In this document: positions 9,427 through 17,770 of the stretch, one piece after another
Layout of the letters: every line of letters begins with the position of its first letter
How positions within the stretch are numbered: the stretch's first letter is position 1
Assembly: GCA_024399065.1 (NCBI GenBank)
Contig: JAKSIB010000029.1
Coordinates: forward strand, 1 to 42,745
Length of the DNA: 42,745 nt
Origin: Fibrobacter sp.
Lineage (GTDB): Bacteria > Fibrobacterota > Fibrobacteria > Fibrobacterales > Fibrobacteraceae
Direction of reading: 5' to 3'
Made by a program: the position numbers and the translations under genes
The notes under the pieces: model-generated
Told to the model about the DNA's origin: nothing
The model's input: the letters and a program-made list of their open reading frames with translations, nothing else
Database searches by the model: none

Positions 9427-11286
9427 TTATTTTACGCCAATCAAAGACAGGTCGCGAACTGCGCCCTTGTCTGCGCTTGTTGCCATGGCGGCGTAAGCCT
9501 GGAGAGCCTTGGAAACAACGCGGTCACGAGAAACCGGCTGCCATGCCTTGGCGCCACGAGCTTCCATAGCCTGGCGGCGTGCTGCAAGTTCGTCGTCGGT
9601 GAGCTGCACGTTGATGGTGCGGTTCGGAATATCGATTTCGATTACGTCACCGGTTTCAACGAGGCCGATGTTACCCTTGTTGGCAGCTTCCGGAGAAGCA
9701 TGGCCGATGGAAAGACCGCTGGTACCACCAGAGAAGCGACCGTCGGTAAGGAGAGCGCAGCTCTTGCCCAGGTGACGGCTCTTCAGGTAAGAAGTGGGGT
9801 ACAGCATTTCCTGCATGCCCGGACCACCCTTAGGACCTTCGTAGCGGATCACTACAACGTCACCGGCCTTCACCTTGTCGCCAAGGATGCCGTTGACGGC
9901 GTCTTCCTGAGATTCGAACACCACTGCGGGGCCGGTGAACTTCCAGATGGATTCGTCAACGCCTGCGGTCTTCACGATGCAGCCGTCCTGAGCCAGGTTA
10001 CCGTACAGAACGGCGAGGCCGCCATCCTTGGTGTAGGCGTGTGCGCCATCGCGGATTGCGCCAGTTGCGCGGTCCATGTCCAGAGATTCGTAGTAGGTGC
10101 TCTGGCTGAAAGCGACCAGGTTGTACTTGCGGCCGGGGCCTGCCAGGTAACGCTGCTTGATTTCTTCGGTTGCGTTGCCGCGGACGATGTCGTTAATTTC
10201 AAGAGCTTCGCCCATGGTTGCTGCGTGAACAGTCTTTGCATTCTTGTGGATGAGGCCCATGCGGTCCAGTTCGCCAAGGATGCCCATGATACCGCCAGCG
10301 CGGTTCACCTGTTCGATATGGATGTTGTGAACGGTGGGAGCAACCTTACAGATGCAAGGAGTGTTCAGGGAAAGACGGTTGATGTCCTTCATGGTGAAGT
10401 TGACGCCAGCTTCCTGTGCAACAGCCAGCAGGTGGAGCACGGTGTTGGAGGAACCGCCCATGGCGATGTCCAGACGCATGGCGTTTTCGAAAGCGTCCAT
10501 GGTAGCGATGCTACGGGGGAGGATGCTTTCGTCGCCTTCGTCGTAATACTTGTGGCAGAGTTCCACGATGCGCTTACCGGCTGCTTCGAACAGCTTCTTG
10601 CGTTCGGAGTGGGTGGCGACGATGGTGCCGTTGCCCGGGAGAGAAAGGCCAAGAGCTTCGGTGAGGGAGTTCATGGAATTTGCGGTGAACATGCCGGAGC
10701 AGGAACCGCAAGTGGGGCAAGCGTTAGCTTCGATAGCGGCAACTTCTTCGTCAGAAACGGAGTTGTCTGCGGAGTCGATCATTGCGTCGATCAAGTCGAG
10801 AGCGCGATCCTGGCCGTCCTTAGTGGTGACGTGACCAGCTTCCATGGGACCGCCGGAAACAAAGATTGCCGGAATGTTGAGGCGCATTGCAGCCATGAGC
10901 ATACCCGGAGTAACCTTGTCGCAGTTGGAGATGCAGACGAGAGCGTCGGCGCGGTGTGCGTTAGCCATGTATTCGGTAGAGTCTGCAATGAGGTCGCGAG
11001 ACGGAAGGCTGTAAAGCATGCCGTCGTGGCCCATGGCGATACCGTCGTCCACAGCGATGGTGTTCATTTCCTTAGCAACGCCACCTGCAGCTTCGATAGC
11101 GCGGGCAACGATCTGACCCACGTCCTTCAGATGAACGTGACCCGGAACGAACTGGGTATAGCTGTTAACAACGCAAACCACCGGCTTACCAAAGTCTTCC
11201 ACCTTGGTACCAGTTGCGTGCCAAAGGGCACGTGCACCGGCCATTTCGCGGCCTTCCATAGTCTTCAACGAACGAAGTTTCGGCAT
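9427..11286 (-). CDS. ilvD: dihydroxy-acid dehydratase
   Basis: Converts dihydroxy-isovalerate and dihydroxy-methylvalerate to the 2-oxo acids of valine, leucine and isoleucine synthesis. At 619 residues it is close to the 616-residue E. coli enzyme and it shares its N-terminus ([20 protein letters not shown]). Fe-S ligands are visible in [14 protein letters not shown] and [33 protein letters not shown] and [15 protein letters not shown] mark the C-terminal domain. The ATG at 11286 has GAGG 7 nt upstream. The leader is about 75 nt long. No other ilv gene is adjacent. It is convergent with thiC. Confidence 0.97.
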   Translation of the reverse strand: MPKLRSLKTMEGREMAGARALWHATGTKVEDFGKPVVCVVNSYTQFVPGHVHLKDVGQIVARAIEAAGGVAKEMNTIAVDDGIAMGHDGMLYSLPSRDLIADSTEYMANAHRADALVCISNCDKVTPGMLMAAMRLNIPAIFVSGGPMEAGHVTTKDGQDRALDLIDAMIDSADNSVSDEEVAAIEANACPTCGSCSGMFTANSMNSLTEALGLSLPGNGTIVATHSERKKLFEAAGKRIVELCHKYYDEGDESILPRSIATMDAFENAMRLDIAMGGSSNTVLHLLAVAQEAGVNFTMKDINRLSLNTPCICKVAPTVHNIHIEQVNRAGGIMGILGELDRMGLIHKNAKTVHAATMGEALEINDIVRGNATEEIKQRYLAGPGRKYNLVAFSQSTYYESLDMDRATGAIRDGAHAYTKDGGLAVLYGNLAQDGCIVKTAGVDESIWKFTGPAVVFESQEDAVNGILGDKVKAGDVVVIRYEGPKGGPGMQEMLYPTSYLKSRHLGKSCALLTDGRFSGGTSGLSIGHASPEAANKGNIGLVETGDVIEIDIPNRTINVQLTDDELAARRQAMEARGAKAWQPVSRDRVVSKALQAYAAMATSADKGAVRDLSLIGVK

Positions 11287-11364
11287 AATGTTACCTCATA
11301 AATTGCGCAGTTCCGTATATGCGGGGCGGGGCTGCGCCGATTCCATAAAATTTGAACAGGAAAA

Positions 11365-11370
11365 AATATA
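11365..11370 (-). promoter_or_regulatory. candidate -10 box of ilvD
   Basis: Minus-strand TATATT preceded by TTTAC, 78 nt before the ilvD ATG. This long-leader gene has an SD site, unlike the genes whose box abuts the start codon. Confidence 0.4.
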
Positions 11371-11387
11371 GTAAAGGCTTGAAATCT

Positions 11388-12266
11388 TTAATCTCTGCAT
11401 CCCTCAAATCGGACGAAATCATTGGATTTTACGAGCTTGAGCGCTAGCCTTGCCAAGTTCTGCGCTTTGGGATGGAATCGGTCAAGATCTTCAAGACTTA
11501 ACGATATGAATCTTGAATTTTTCTTGTTTACGGCTAAATCTACGTGCAGTGCGGGGTGTTCGCACATGTCTGTTATAACGCTGTAGTCTTTTTCGGGCCT
11601 GTAATTGATGATTTCTTCAATTAAAAGCAATACTGAATCTTGTTGCAAATCGTCACGGGAGCATCTCGTTGTATCGTCGTGAAAACTTATGTTCATGGAT
11701 TTGAGTTGCGTGAAATCCCTGTGTACGGATAAATTAGCCTCGAAACGGAAATCTTCCTGTATGAATATGTTGAAGTCACTGCTTGTATCCGCGTTAGGGT
11801 GAATACGGTAAAATTCATCTAGGGGAAGTTCCTGGCGCTTTGTTTCAAAGACAAATCCGATGCAGCGGTTTACGAAATGCTCGTATCCGGTAAGCATGAC
11901 AAAGAATATGACGAAGGTCCCGAAAATGCATAGAAACCTCCTTTTAATTTTTTTGCTGGCTAGGAAATAAAAAGTGGACAGAGGGAGAATGGAAAAAAAC
12001 AAGCCGCAAAGAATACTTCCCATAACAAAGAAATGAAATGGTTCGTTTAAGTATTCTTGATCTGCTTTAAACAGAAATGGGGAAATGGAAAAGAAGGCAA
12101 GAATAAGGACCGATAGTAAAATGGAAAGGATTTTCCCGACGAGAAATACTTTACGTTTGTTGCTGAATTTATTTGTAATGAGCCCGGCTGCCCATGGAAT
12201 TAAGGCTAAAATGACTAAGACGGCGATGTTGAAAATGAATATGAAATAGGGATCAGTTGGTTCCAT
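11388..12266 (-). CDS. hypothetical membrane protein
   Basis: A 292-residue protein that I do not recognise. The N-terminal half has four likely membrane spans (about residues 10-30, 44-64, 82-104 and 114-134). The C-terminal half is soluble and charged, with no recognised motif (EFYRIHPNADTSSDFNIF, MNISFHDDTTRCSRDD). By topology the soluble part would lie on one side of the inner membrane after an even number of spans. It begins 3 nt after the stop of the methyltransferase gene, so it is probably in the same transcript, but nothing links the functions. Its codons are more AT-rich than the neighbours', which may mark a recent arrival or weak expression. Confidence 0.7.
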   Translation of the reverse strand: MEPTDPYFIFIFNIAVLVILALIPWAAGLITNKFSNKRKVFLVGKILSILLSVLILAFFSISPFLFKADQEYLNEPFHFFVMGSILCGLFFSILPLSTFYFLASKKIKRRFLCIFGTFVIFFVMLTGYEHFVNRCIGFVFETKRQELPLDEFYRIHPNADTSSDFNIFIQEDFRFEANLSVHRDFTQLKSMNISFHDDTTRCSRDDLQQDSVLLLIEEIINYRPEKDYSVITDMCEHPALHVDLAVNKKNSRFISLSLEDLDRFHPKAQNLARLALKLVKSNDFVRFEGCRD

Positions 12267-12269
12267 TGG

Positions 12270-13646
12270 TTAAATCCTGGCAAAGATTGCGTTGAGGCTG
12301 AAGCCGCCGTGGCTTGTTTCGATGAGTCGTGCGGCTGGATTTTTGCGGGAGTCCAGGGCAGGGCAGGCTTTCAGCAAATTTTCGGTACAATCCTTGGGCG
12401 CTAGGATTGCGATGACTGCTCCCTTGAATTCATTGAGTTTCTGCCCGATTTTTGTGTACAGCTTGGGAGCGTCAAATGCCAGGCGCTTGCCGTAGGGCGG
12501 GTTTAATAAAATCACAATGTTGTGGGCTGTATCGTTTGCGGATGGTCGAACTGCGCAAATGTCATCAATGGTGTAGCTAAAGAAATCCTTCAGCTGCGGG
12601 TTGATGGTGACCGCGTCGGGATTCGTTTTCGCAATTTCTGCCAGCGGGCTTGCTTCCGCATTGTGCTTGATGATGCTGATGGGGCGTTCCGAAATGTCGG
12701 AGGTAATGATCTGCGGGGCGCTTTCGGCAGGTTCCGCGCCCTTCAGAATGAAATTCCAGGTGCCTTCCTTAAAGGCGGGCTGATGCTTTAAGGCAAAGTC
12801 CCTGCACTTTCCAGGAATCAGGCCGTTTGCGATGTAGGCCGCTTCCAGCGAGAAGGTGCCGCTGCCGGCCATGGGGTCGATGAAGGTTATGAGGTCGCTT
12901 CGCTTTGAGGTATGAGGTCGCTCGCAACGCTCGCTTTGAGGAGTCGTTGATGCAGTGTTGTCTCCTGACGCCTGAAGCCTGGAGCCTGGAACCTGAAGCC
13001 TGCATGCCTCGAAAATCATTGCTGCTGCAATAGTTTCTTTCAGGGGGGCTTCTGCAACAAAACGCTCATGACCGCGCTTGTAAAGTTCTTCGCCGGCCAG
13101 GTCCAGCCAAAGGGTGCAGCGGTCGTCTTGCAAATTGATGTACAGGTTTTGCGGATACGAGTCTGAATTGGAACCTGTTAAGGCCTTGGCGATAATCGTA
13201 GCCACTCTTTCTTCGATGGCTCCTGAATGATAGAGCCTTGAATGCTTGCAGTTGACGTGCAGCTCCAAATTGGCACATTTCCCTAAAAACAATTCCCAGG
13301 GTACCGCGGCTGTGCCCTTTTCCAACTGTCCGAAATTCTCTGCCTTGAAACTAGCGATTTCCATGAGAATGCGGTTGGCGATGCGGCTGTAGGCAACGGC
13401 CTTCCAGGCTTCCGTGATCTTTGCGGTAAATTCCACCTTGCCGTCGCCCGCGACATTTATATCAGCGACATTTATATCAGCGACACGCTCCACTCCGATG
13501 TACTTCAATTCCTCTGCCAGAGTCTCTTCAAAGCCCAATGGAGCCACCGCAATAAATCGGTGGGGCTTTCCGATTACATGCTTCTTGATTCTTTTTTCAA
13601 GTGCTGAATTTTTATCGGAAATGTCTTTCTTGGATGCTTCGGCCAT
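12270..13646 (-). CDS. THUMP-domain 23S rRNA (guanine-N2)-methyltransferase-like protein (RlmL type)
   Basis: A 458-residue SAM-dependent RNA methyltransferase. An N-terminal THUMP-like RNA-binding region (about residues 12-165; FIAVAPLGFEETLAEELKYIGV) precedes a Rossmann methyltransferase domain with DPMAGSGTFSLEAA (D257) and the amino-methylating catalytic motif NPPYGKRL (N382). The start is set at the ATG at 13646: upstream codons are AT-rich without a start signal, while a TATATT box ends 6 nt before this ATG. Two oddities lie inside. A 15-bp exact tandem duplication encodes DINVA twice near residues 56-65. About 37 residues (roughly 215-251) of low-complexity sequence between the THUMP-proximal part and DPMAGSG look like an extragenic repeat read through in frame. 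Confidence 0.85.
   Translation of the reverse strand: MAEASKKDISDKNSALEKRIKKHVIGKPHRFIAVAPLGFEETLAEELKYIGVERVADINVADINVAGDGKVEFTAKITEAWKAVAYSRIANRILMEIASFKAENFGQLEKGTAAVPWELFLGKCANLELHVNCKHSRLYHSGAIEERVATIIAKALTGSNSDSYPQNLYINLQDDRCTLWLDLAGEELYKRGHERFVAEAPLKETIAAAMIFEACRLQVPGSRLQASGDNTASTTPQSERCERPHTSKRSDLITFIDPMAGSGTFSLEAAYIANGLIPGKCRDFALKHQPAFKEGTWNFILKGAEPAESAPQIITSDISERPISIIKHNAEASPLAEIAKTNPDAVTINPQLKDFFSYTIDDICAVRPSANDTAHNIVILLNPPYGKRLAFDAPKLYTKIGQKLNEFKGAVIAILAPKDCTENLLKACPALDSRKNPAARLIETSHGGFSLNAIFARI
12891..13005 (-). repeat. extragenic-type repeat inserted in frame in the methyltransferase gene
   Basis: On the minus strand this stretch consists of AGGTTCCAGGCTCCAGG and AGGCTTCAGG-like units, followed by two copies of a CCTCAAAGCGA...GCGACCTCATA unit. 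The first family is also present in the non-coding spacer at 32418-32444, where the minus strand reads AGGTTCCAGGTACGAGGTTC. It keeps the reading frame open for about 38 codons. Confidence 0.65.
13450..13479. repeat. 15-bp exact tandem duplication
   Basis: GCGACATTTATATCA occurs twice back to back (13450-13464 and 13465-13479), followed by a partial third unit. In the gene it adds a second DINVA. It is typical of slipped-strand duplication that preserves frame. Confidence 0.9.
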
Positions 13647-13652
13647 ATTTTC

Positions 13653-13658
13653 AATATA
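13653..13658 (-). promoter_or_regulatory. -10 box of the methyltransferase gene
   Basis: Minus-strand TATATT, 6 nt before the ATG at 13646. There is no SD and no clear -35. It supports the chosen start over the longer reading frame. Confidence 0.6.
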
Positions 13659-13725
13659 GAAAATCAAGCGTTTTCTTAAGTGTTCCGTTTTATCGACAAA
13701 ACGAATAAAATAACGTTTGTAGCGC

Positions 13726-13749
13726 GTTGTATACACATTGTCATACAAC
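13726..13749. promoter_or_regulatory. inverted repeat in the divergent spacer (possible operator)
   Basis: GTTGTAT / ATACAAC with a 10-nt spacer, lying between the divergent methyltransferase and RelB-like genes. RelB-type antitoxins bind inverted repeats near their promoter, so this is a possible autoregulatory site. It is about 150 bp from the antitoxin start, which weakens the idea. Confidence 0.3.
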
Positions 13750-13900
13750 AAAAACGCTGTTTAAACTTGTGTTTACATTGAACGTTTTGTCAAGGAAAAA
13801 ACATGAAAAATTAAATTAAAATTTATAGTGATTTTGCTCACATTCGTAAAAGAATAATGTACATTTGACCCCGAACAATGAACAACCTGAAGGGGGGCCG

Positions 13901-14080
13901 ATGGCTGTTGTTTCTGTCAGGATGGATGACGAAGTAAAAAAACAATTCGAACAGTTCTGTGATTCCATAGGAATCTCTGTTTCTGCTGCAGTGAATATGT
14001 TTGCTCGAATGGCTCTTCGCGAAGATCGCCTGCCTTTCGACGTAAAAGGTAACTCCGCCCCAGAAGCCAAAAAGGTCTAA
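13901..14080 (+). CDS. orphan RelB/DinJ-family antitoxin
   Basis: A 59-residue ribbon-helix-helix protein. VVSVRMDDEVKKQFEQFCDS followed by GISVSAAVNMFARMALREDR and LPFDV matches the RelB/DinJ N-terminal DNA-binding domain almost end to end. The ATG at 13901 follows a strong GGGGGG-type SD. The family normally has a C-terminal toxin-binding tail and an adjacent YafQ/RelE toxin gene. Here the tail is only about 12 residues, and no toxin reading frame follows before the terminator at 14100. It may be a solitary DNA-binding regulator or the remainder of a broken toxin-antitoxin pair. Confidence 0.82.
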   Translation: MAVVSVRMDDEVKKQFEQFCDSIGISVSAAVNMFARMALREDRLPFDVKGNSAPEAKKV

Positions 14081-14099
14081 AATTGTTTTGTTAGTTCAA

Positions 14100-14131
14100 A
14101 AAAAACGGTGCCGAAAAGCATCGTTTTTTTT
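14100..14131. terminator. terminator between relB-like gene and acylation operon
   Basis: ACGGTGC / GCATCGT with loop CGAAAA (one G-U pair), flanked by A8 on the left and T8 on the right. It works in both directions and closes both the antitoxin transcript and the convergent MBOAT operon. Confidence 0.85.
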
Positions 14132-14174
14132 GTTTTCTGAAAATCTTGGGAAGGCGGTAGGCCGCCTGTGAAAA

Positions 14175-16025
14175 TTAGAACTGGAAGTAAATGAACGGGC
14201 AGGAATCTGCGCTCATGAACTGGTAAATCACGAAGATGATTACGGCAGTCACTGCGACCATGGCCGGGATGGGCAAGGTTGCGAAGGTGATGCGGTAACG
14301 ACTCTTGACCTTCTTCGGAATCCAGTGGATTAACATACCGGCCACAAACACCAGGATGATGTTGATGTGTTCCCAGGCGATAGTGGGGATGGTTTCCCAC
14401 TTCCAGGCGGTACCCATTTGCTGCACCATGTTCTTGGCGGTGTTCCAAGCCACTTCGTTTGCTTCGGCCGGGTCCAGGTTGGAACCTGCGCGGAAGAACA
14501 AACGGGTGAAGGTGATGAACACGAAGGTCAAGGTGACATTCCAGGCCGTATAGAGCCAATGATAGGTCTTGTCGCTGAACAGACGGAAAATCATCACGGA
14601 GTAAATACCGAAGAACAGAACGCCGAACCATACGGAGGTGATGGCGAAAATGGGGTAGCCCCAGTTCTTGAAGATGATGGCGCTTGCTGCGAACAGGGCA
14701 AAGGATGCTCCTGCACGGAAGTTGATGCCGCGCTTTACCCAGAACTTGTTGAACACCTGGCCAAAACCGTTCAAACCACCCCAGATAATGAAGTTCCAGC
14801 TGGCACCGTGCCACCAACCACCGATAATCTGGGTGGACATGGCGTTCATATTGGTGGTGATGAACTTGCGGGATTCAGGCTTGAAGTAGGCAAACAATGC
14901 GATGTAAAGGAGGAACAGGCCGATGCCCAGGCCAACCCAACCGCTGCCGGAAAGGATGATGGCCACCAAGCTGATAAAGCCAATCCAGAAATAGGTGCCG
15001 ATACTTGCGCCGCGGTTACCGCCCAGAGGGATGTAAACGTAGTCGCGGAGCCAGCTAGAAAGGCTGATGTGCCAACGACGCCAGAATTCTGTGGGAGACA
15101 GGGCCTTGTAAGGGCTGTTGAAGTTCTGGGGCAGACGGAAACCCATCAGGAGGGCAACACCAATGGCGATGTCGGTATAGCCGGAGAAGTCGGCGTAAAC
15201 CTGCAGGGAGTACGCAAACAGGGCGATGAGGTTTTCAAGACCGGTGAACAGGAGCGGGGTGTCGAAAACGCGGTCCACAAAGTTTGTGGCCAGGTAGTCG
15301 GAAAGGATGATCTTCTTGGCGAGACCGTTCAGTATCCAGAAAACGGCAATGCCGAAAGTACGGCGGGGGAGGAAGAACTTCTTGTAAAGCTGCGGGACAA
15401 ACTTGTCGGCACGAACAATGGGACCAGCCACCAGCTGCGGGAAGAATGTGAGGTAGAAACCAAAGTCGAGAATGTTCTTTACGGCCTTGATCTTTCCGCG
15501 GTAAATGTCGATGCAGTAACTCATGGCCTGGAAGGTAAAGAAGGAAATACCCACCGGCAAAATAATGCGGTCCACCATGGAGTTGGTATTGAAAATTGCG
15601 TTGCTTGCTGCGGCAAAGAAGTTGTAGACGTGGAGCTCGATTCCGAAGATATCGTAAAGAACATCCAGGAAGAAGTAGGCGTACTTGTAGTAGCAAAGAA
15701 CCAGAAGGTCGATAATCACGGCGGCGATCATCCAGACTTTCTTTTTCCAGTTCACGTCGGACTTTTCGATGAACTTTCCGATAAAGAAGTTTGCTACTAC
15801 GCAGAAGGCAAGGATGCAGACATAGCTTCCGCTAGTCTTGTAGTAGAAGAACATGCTGGTCGCAAACAGGAAGGTGTTGCGCAGCAAGATACGGTTGTGA
15901 ACCAAGGTCAGAAGAGCAAAAACGACGGCGAAGAATCCCCAGAAGTAGAACTGGGTAAACAGCAGGGGGCTGTTGGGGTCGAATGCAAATGTTCGAGTAA
16001 GGAATGGAATAATATAATCGAGCAT
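14175..16025 (-). CDS. MBOAT-family O-acyltransferase (AlgI/DltB-like)
   Basis: A 616-residue polytopic inner-membrane acyltransferase. The MBOAT core is clear: LPVGISFFTFQAMSYCIDIY (157-176), QVYADFSGYTDIAIGVALLM (275-294), WRRWHISLSSWLRDYVYIPL (316-335), and GGWWHGASWNFIIWGGLNG (402-420), whose His406 corresponds to the catalytic histidine of AlgI. Such proteins move acyl groups, usually acetyl, from a cytoplasmic donor across the membrane to a periplasmic partner. It is longer than typical AlgI (about 470-520) because of extra C-terminal spans. It lies 5 bp after an SGNH protein gene in a three-gene operon, which points to O-acetylation of a surface polysaccharide. Confidence 0.92.
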   Translation of the reverse strand: MLDYIIPFLTRTFAFDPNSPLLFTQFYFWGFFAVVFALLTLVHNRILLRNTFLFATSMFFYYKTSGSYVCILAFCVVANFFIGKFIEKSDVNWKKKVWMIAAVIIDLLVLCYYKYAYFFLDVLYDIFGIELHVYNFFAAASNAIFNTNSMVDRIILPVGISFFTFQAMSYCIDIYRGKIKAVKNILDFGFYLTFFPQLVAGPIVRADKFVPQLYKKFFLPRRTFGIAVFWILNGLAKKIILSDYLATNFVDRVFDTPLLFTGLENLIALFAYSLQVYADFSGYTDIAIGVALLMGFRLPQNFNSPYKALSPTEFWRRWHISLSSWLRDYVYIPLGGNRGASIGTYFWIGFISLVAIILSGSGWVGLGIGLFLLYIALFAYFKPESRKFITTNMNAMSTQIIGGWWHGASWNFIIWGGLNGFGQVFNKFWVKRGINFRAGASFALFAASAIIFKNWGYPIFAITSVWFGVLFFGIYSVMIFRLFSDKTYHWLYTAWNVTLTFVFITFTRLFFRAGSNLDPAEANEVAWNTAKNMVQQMGTAWKWETIPTIAWEHINIILVFVAGMLIHWIPKKVKSRYRITFATLPIPAMVAVTAVIIFVIYQFMSADSCPFIYFQF

Positions 16026-16030
16026 GGTAA

Positions 16031-17770
16031 CTATTTAGATGAAGTATCGGTTGCTGTGGGCGTTTCTGCTGCCGGCTGTGCAGGAGTTGTTGTTGTAGCA
16101 GTGTCGGCCTTTACGGGCTGAGGTGGCGGAGCTACAGGTTCCTGTGCCGGAAGGCTTCCGATGTGGTCCATGTAGGTGTTGATGAATGCCTTGTAGAACA
16201 TATCGCCCAGCAGGTTGTAACCAGCCAGCTTAAAGTGAACCTTGTCGCCCTTGGCGAGATCGGCTTTTTCCCACTTGGCCATGGAACCGAGGCCACCCAT
16301 GATGCTGAACTTGTCCCAAACACCTGCCTTGTGCTTCTTGGCTGTATTGAAGAATGCCTGACGTGCCAATTCACCGTTGGGGTGCTGCACGTAACGACGC
16401 TTCTTTACCTTACGGTACATGTCGTTGTTTGTTTCAAAGATGAAAGCCACGTTGGGGTTGATTGCCTTGAATCGGGTAATCAAAGTGTCATAATTGGCGC
16501 TGAAACCCTTGGCATCGAAATGTTCCACGTTGGCATCGTTAATGCCGATGGCGAAGATGATCAAGTCCGGCTTGTAGAACTGCAGTTCATTCTCAATGCG
16601 GGGGCATACTTCCTTGTAGTAGTTGGGAACGCGTGCACCGTTGATGCCTACGCTTGTGTAGGTAATGCCCGGATTGTCTGTTTCGGAAAGAATGCCGGTG
16701 AGAGTAAAACGGGGGCGGGAACGCTGTATCAGTGTGGCGGAATCAACCACGGCGCTGTCTGTGGCTGCGTTTGCAGAATCTGCCTGGGTGGCGGTCACTG
16801 CGCCGTCGATCATCTTGTTATTGACTGCTTCTTCCTGGTTCAAGCAAGCGGTGTCGAGAACGTCGCATTCCCCTTGGAACATGGAATCGCGGGCCACATT
16901 TGCGGGATCCGGCAAAGCAATGTTCCGTGGAATTTCCACCTTCTTCACTGTGTCCACGGGAGCCTTGGCGGAGTCTGCCTGAGTGGTGTCTGCGTTAGCC
17001 TTTGCAATGGAGTCCTGCACCAGGGAGTCCACGATGAACTGCGCGACGGTTGCCTGCTGCAAACTGTCGATCCAGCGGAACTGAATGTTGATGGAGTCGA
17101 TGGGGCGGGGGCTGGTGAAAAGGTAGCTCTGGCTTACGGAATCGTGAACGCCGTAAATGTCTGTGGAGTCCACGCGCAATACGGGAAGAACATCGCCGTT
17201 GTCGCTATAGCCGAAGAGACGGAACCTTGTTTCTCCCCACATGGGTTCCGTATTGTAACGGTCCAGAAGAATGGAAATTTCTGCGCGGGGGTCGCTGGTG
17301 CTTACTGCTATGCCCAAGATGCCGAGAGGTTTCTTCACTTCGCGAAGCACGTTCTTGCTCATGTCCCAGATACCTTTGTAGTAGCTGCCATAAGAAGACG
17401 GAGTGTTCGTCTTTGCTGCAGAGAACGGGAATACGAATCCGCGGCCTGCGTTTGCGCCTGGGTATTCCTTAATCAAGTGCTCGCGGATGCGTCCGGAAAT
17501 AACGTCAGCCTGCAGGTGGGAACCGCCGATGTGCATGATGCGCACTTGGCCGCGATTCTCGAAAACCAAGGTGTCCAGCTTCTTGAAGAAGGGTTCGAAG
17601 GACGCGCTTCCGCTGGGGAACTGGATGACGTTCAACGTGGTGTCAATGAAATCGTACTTGGCGATATCCAGAGGGTAGCTGCCGGGAGTAACGCTCAAGT
17701 CCTTTGCGCTTGCAAGACCAGCGAGGCAAAGAACCACAAGAACGAAAAGCGTCTTGAAACTACGGGTCAT
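16031..17770 (-). CDS. exported SGNH-hydrolase-like protein, acylation partner
   Basis: A 579-residue protein with a signal peptide (residues 1-22, LAGLASA). SGNH blocks are spread over the chain: block I as IGGSHLQAD with Ser84, block III GINDAN (409-414), and block V DKVHF (Asp509, His512). Block I has Gly in place of the usual Asp of GDSH. A long insertion (about 235-345) holds Ala/Asp/Ser-rich low-complexity linkers (QADSAKAPVDT). The C-terminus is a Pro/Thr/Ala-rich tail. In the AlgI-AlgJ/AlgX and PatA-PatB systems an SGNH protein takes the acyl group from the MBOAT protein and puts it on the glycan, so a periplasmic O-acyltransferase is more likely than a free esterase. It is coupled to the upstream SGNH gene by an ATGA overlap. 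Confidence 0.82.
   Translation of the reverse strand: MTRSFKTLFVLVVLCLAGLASAKDLSVTPGSYPLDIAKYDFIDTTLNVIQFPSGSASFEPFFKKLDTLVFENRGQVRIMHIGGSHLQADVISGRIREHLIKEYPGANAGRGFVFPFSAAKTNTPSSYGSYYKGIWDMSKNVLREVKKPLGILGIAVSTSDPRAEISILLDRYNTEPMWGETRFRLFGYSDNGDVLPVLRVDSTDIYGVHDSVSQSYLFTSPRPIDSINIQFRWIDSLQQATVAQFIVDSLVQDSIAKANADTTQADSAKAPVDTVKKVEIPRNIALPDPANVARDSMFQGECDVLDTACLNQEEAVNNKMIDGAVTATQADSANAATDSAVVDSATLIQRSRPRFTLTGILSETDNPGITYTSVGINGARVPNYYKEVCPRIENELQFYKPDLIIFAIGINDANVEHFDAKGFSANYDTLITRFKAINPNVAFIFETNNDMYRKVKKRRYVQHPNGELARQAFFNTAKKHKAGVWDKFSIMGGLGSMAKWEKADLAKGDKVHFKLAGYNLLGDMFYKAFINTYMDHIGSLPAQEPVAPPPQPVKADTATTTTPAQPAAETPTATDTSSK

Noticed and set aside
13865..13900. Longer N-terminus for the RelB-like protein
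   Set aside because: The upstream 12 codons contain the SD itself (GGGGGG) and do not resemble the family. The ATG at 13901 fits both SD spacing and family start.
14077..14817. 246-codon minus-strand frame overlapping the MBOAT gene end
   Set aside because: Pro/Arg/His-rich translation in a shifted frame of the MBOAT gene, and it runs through the terminator.
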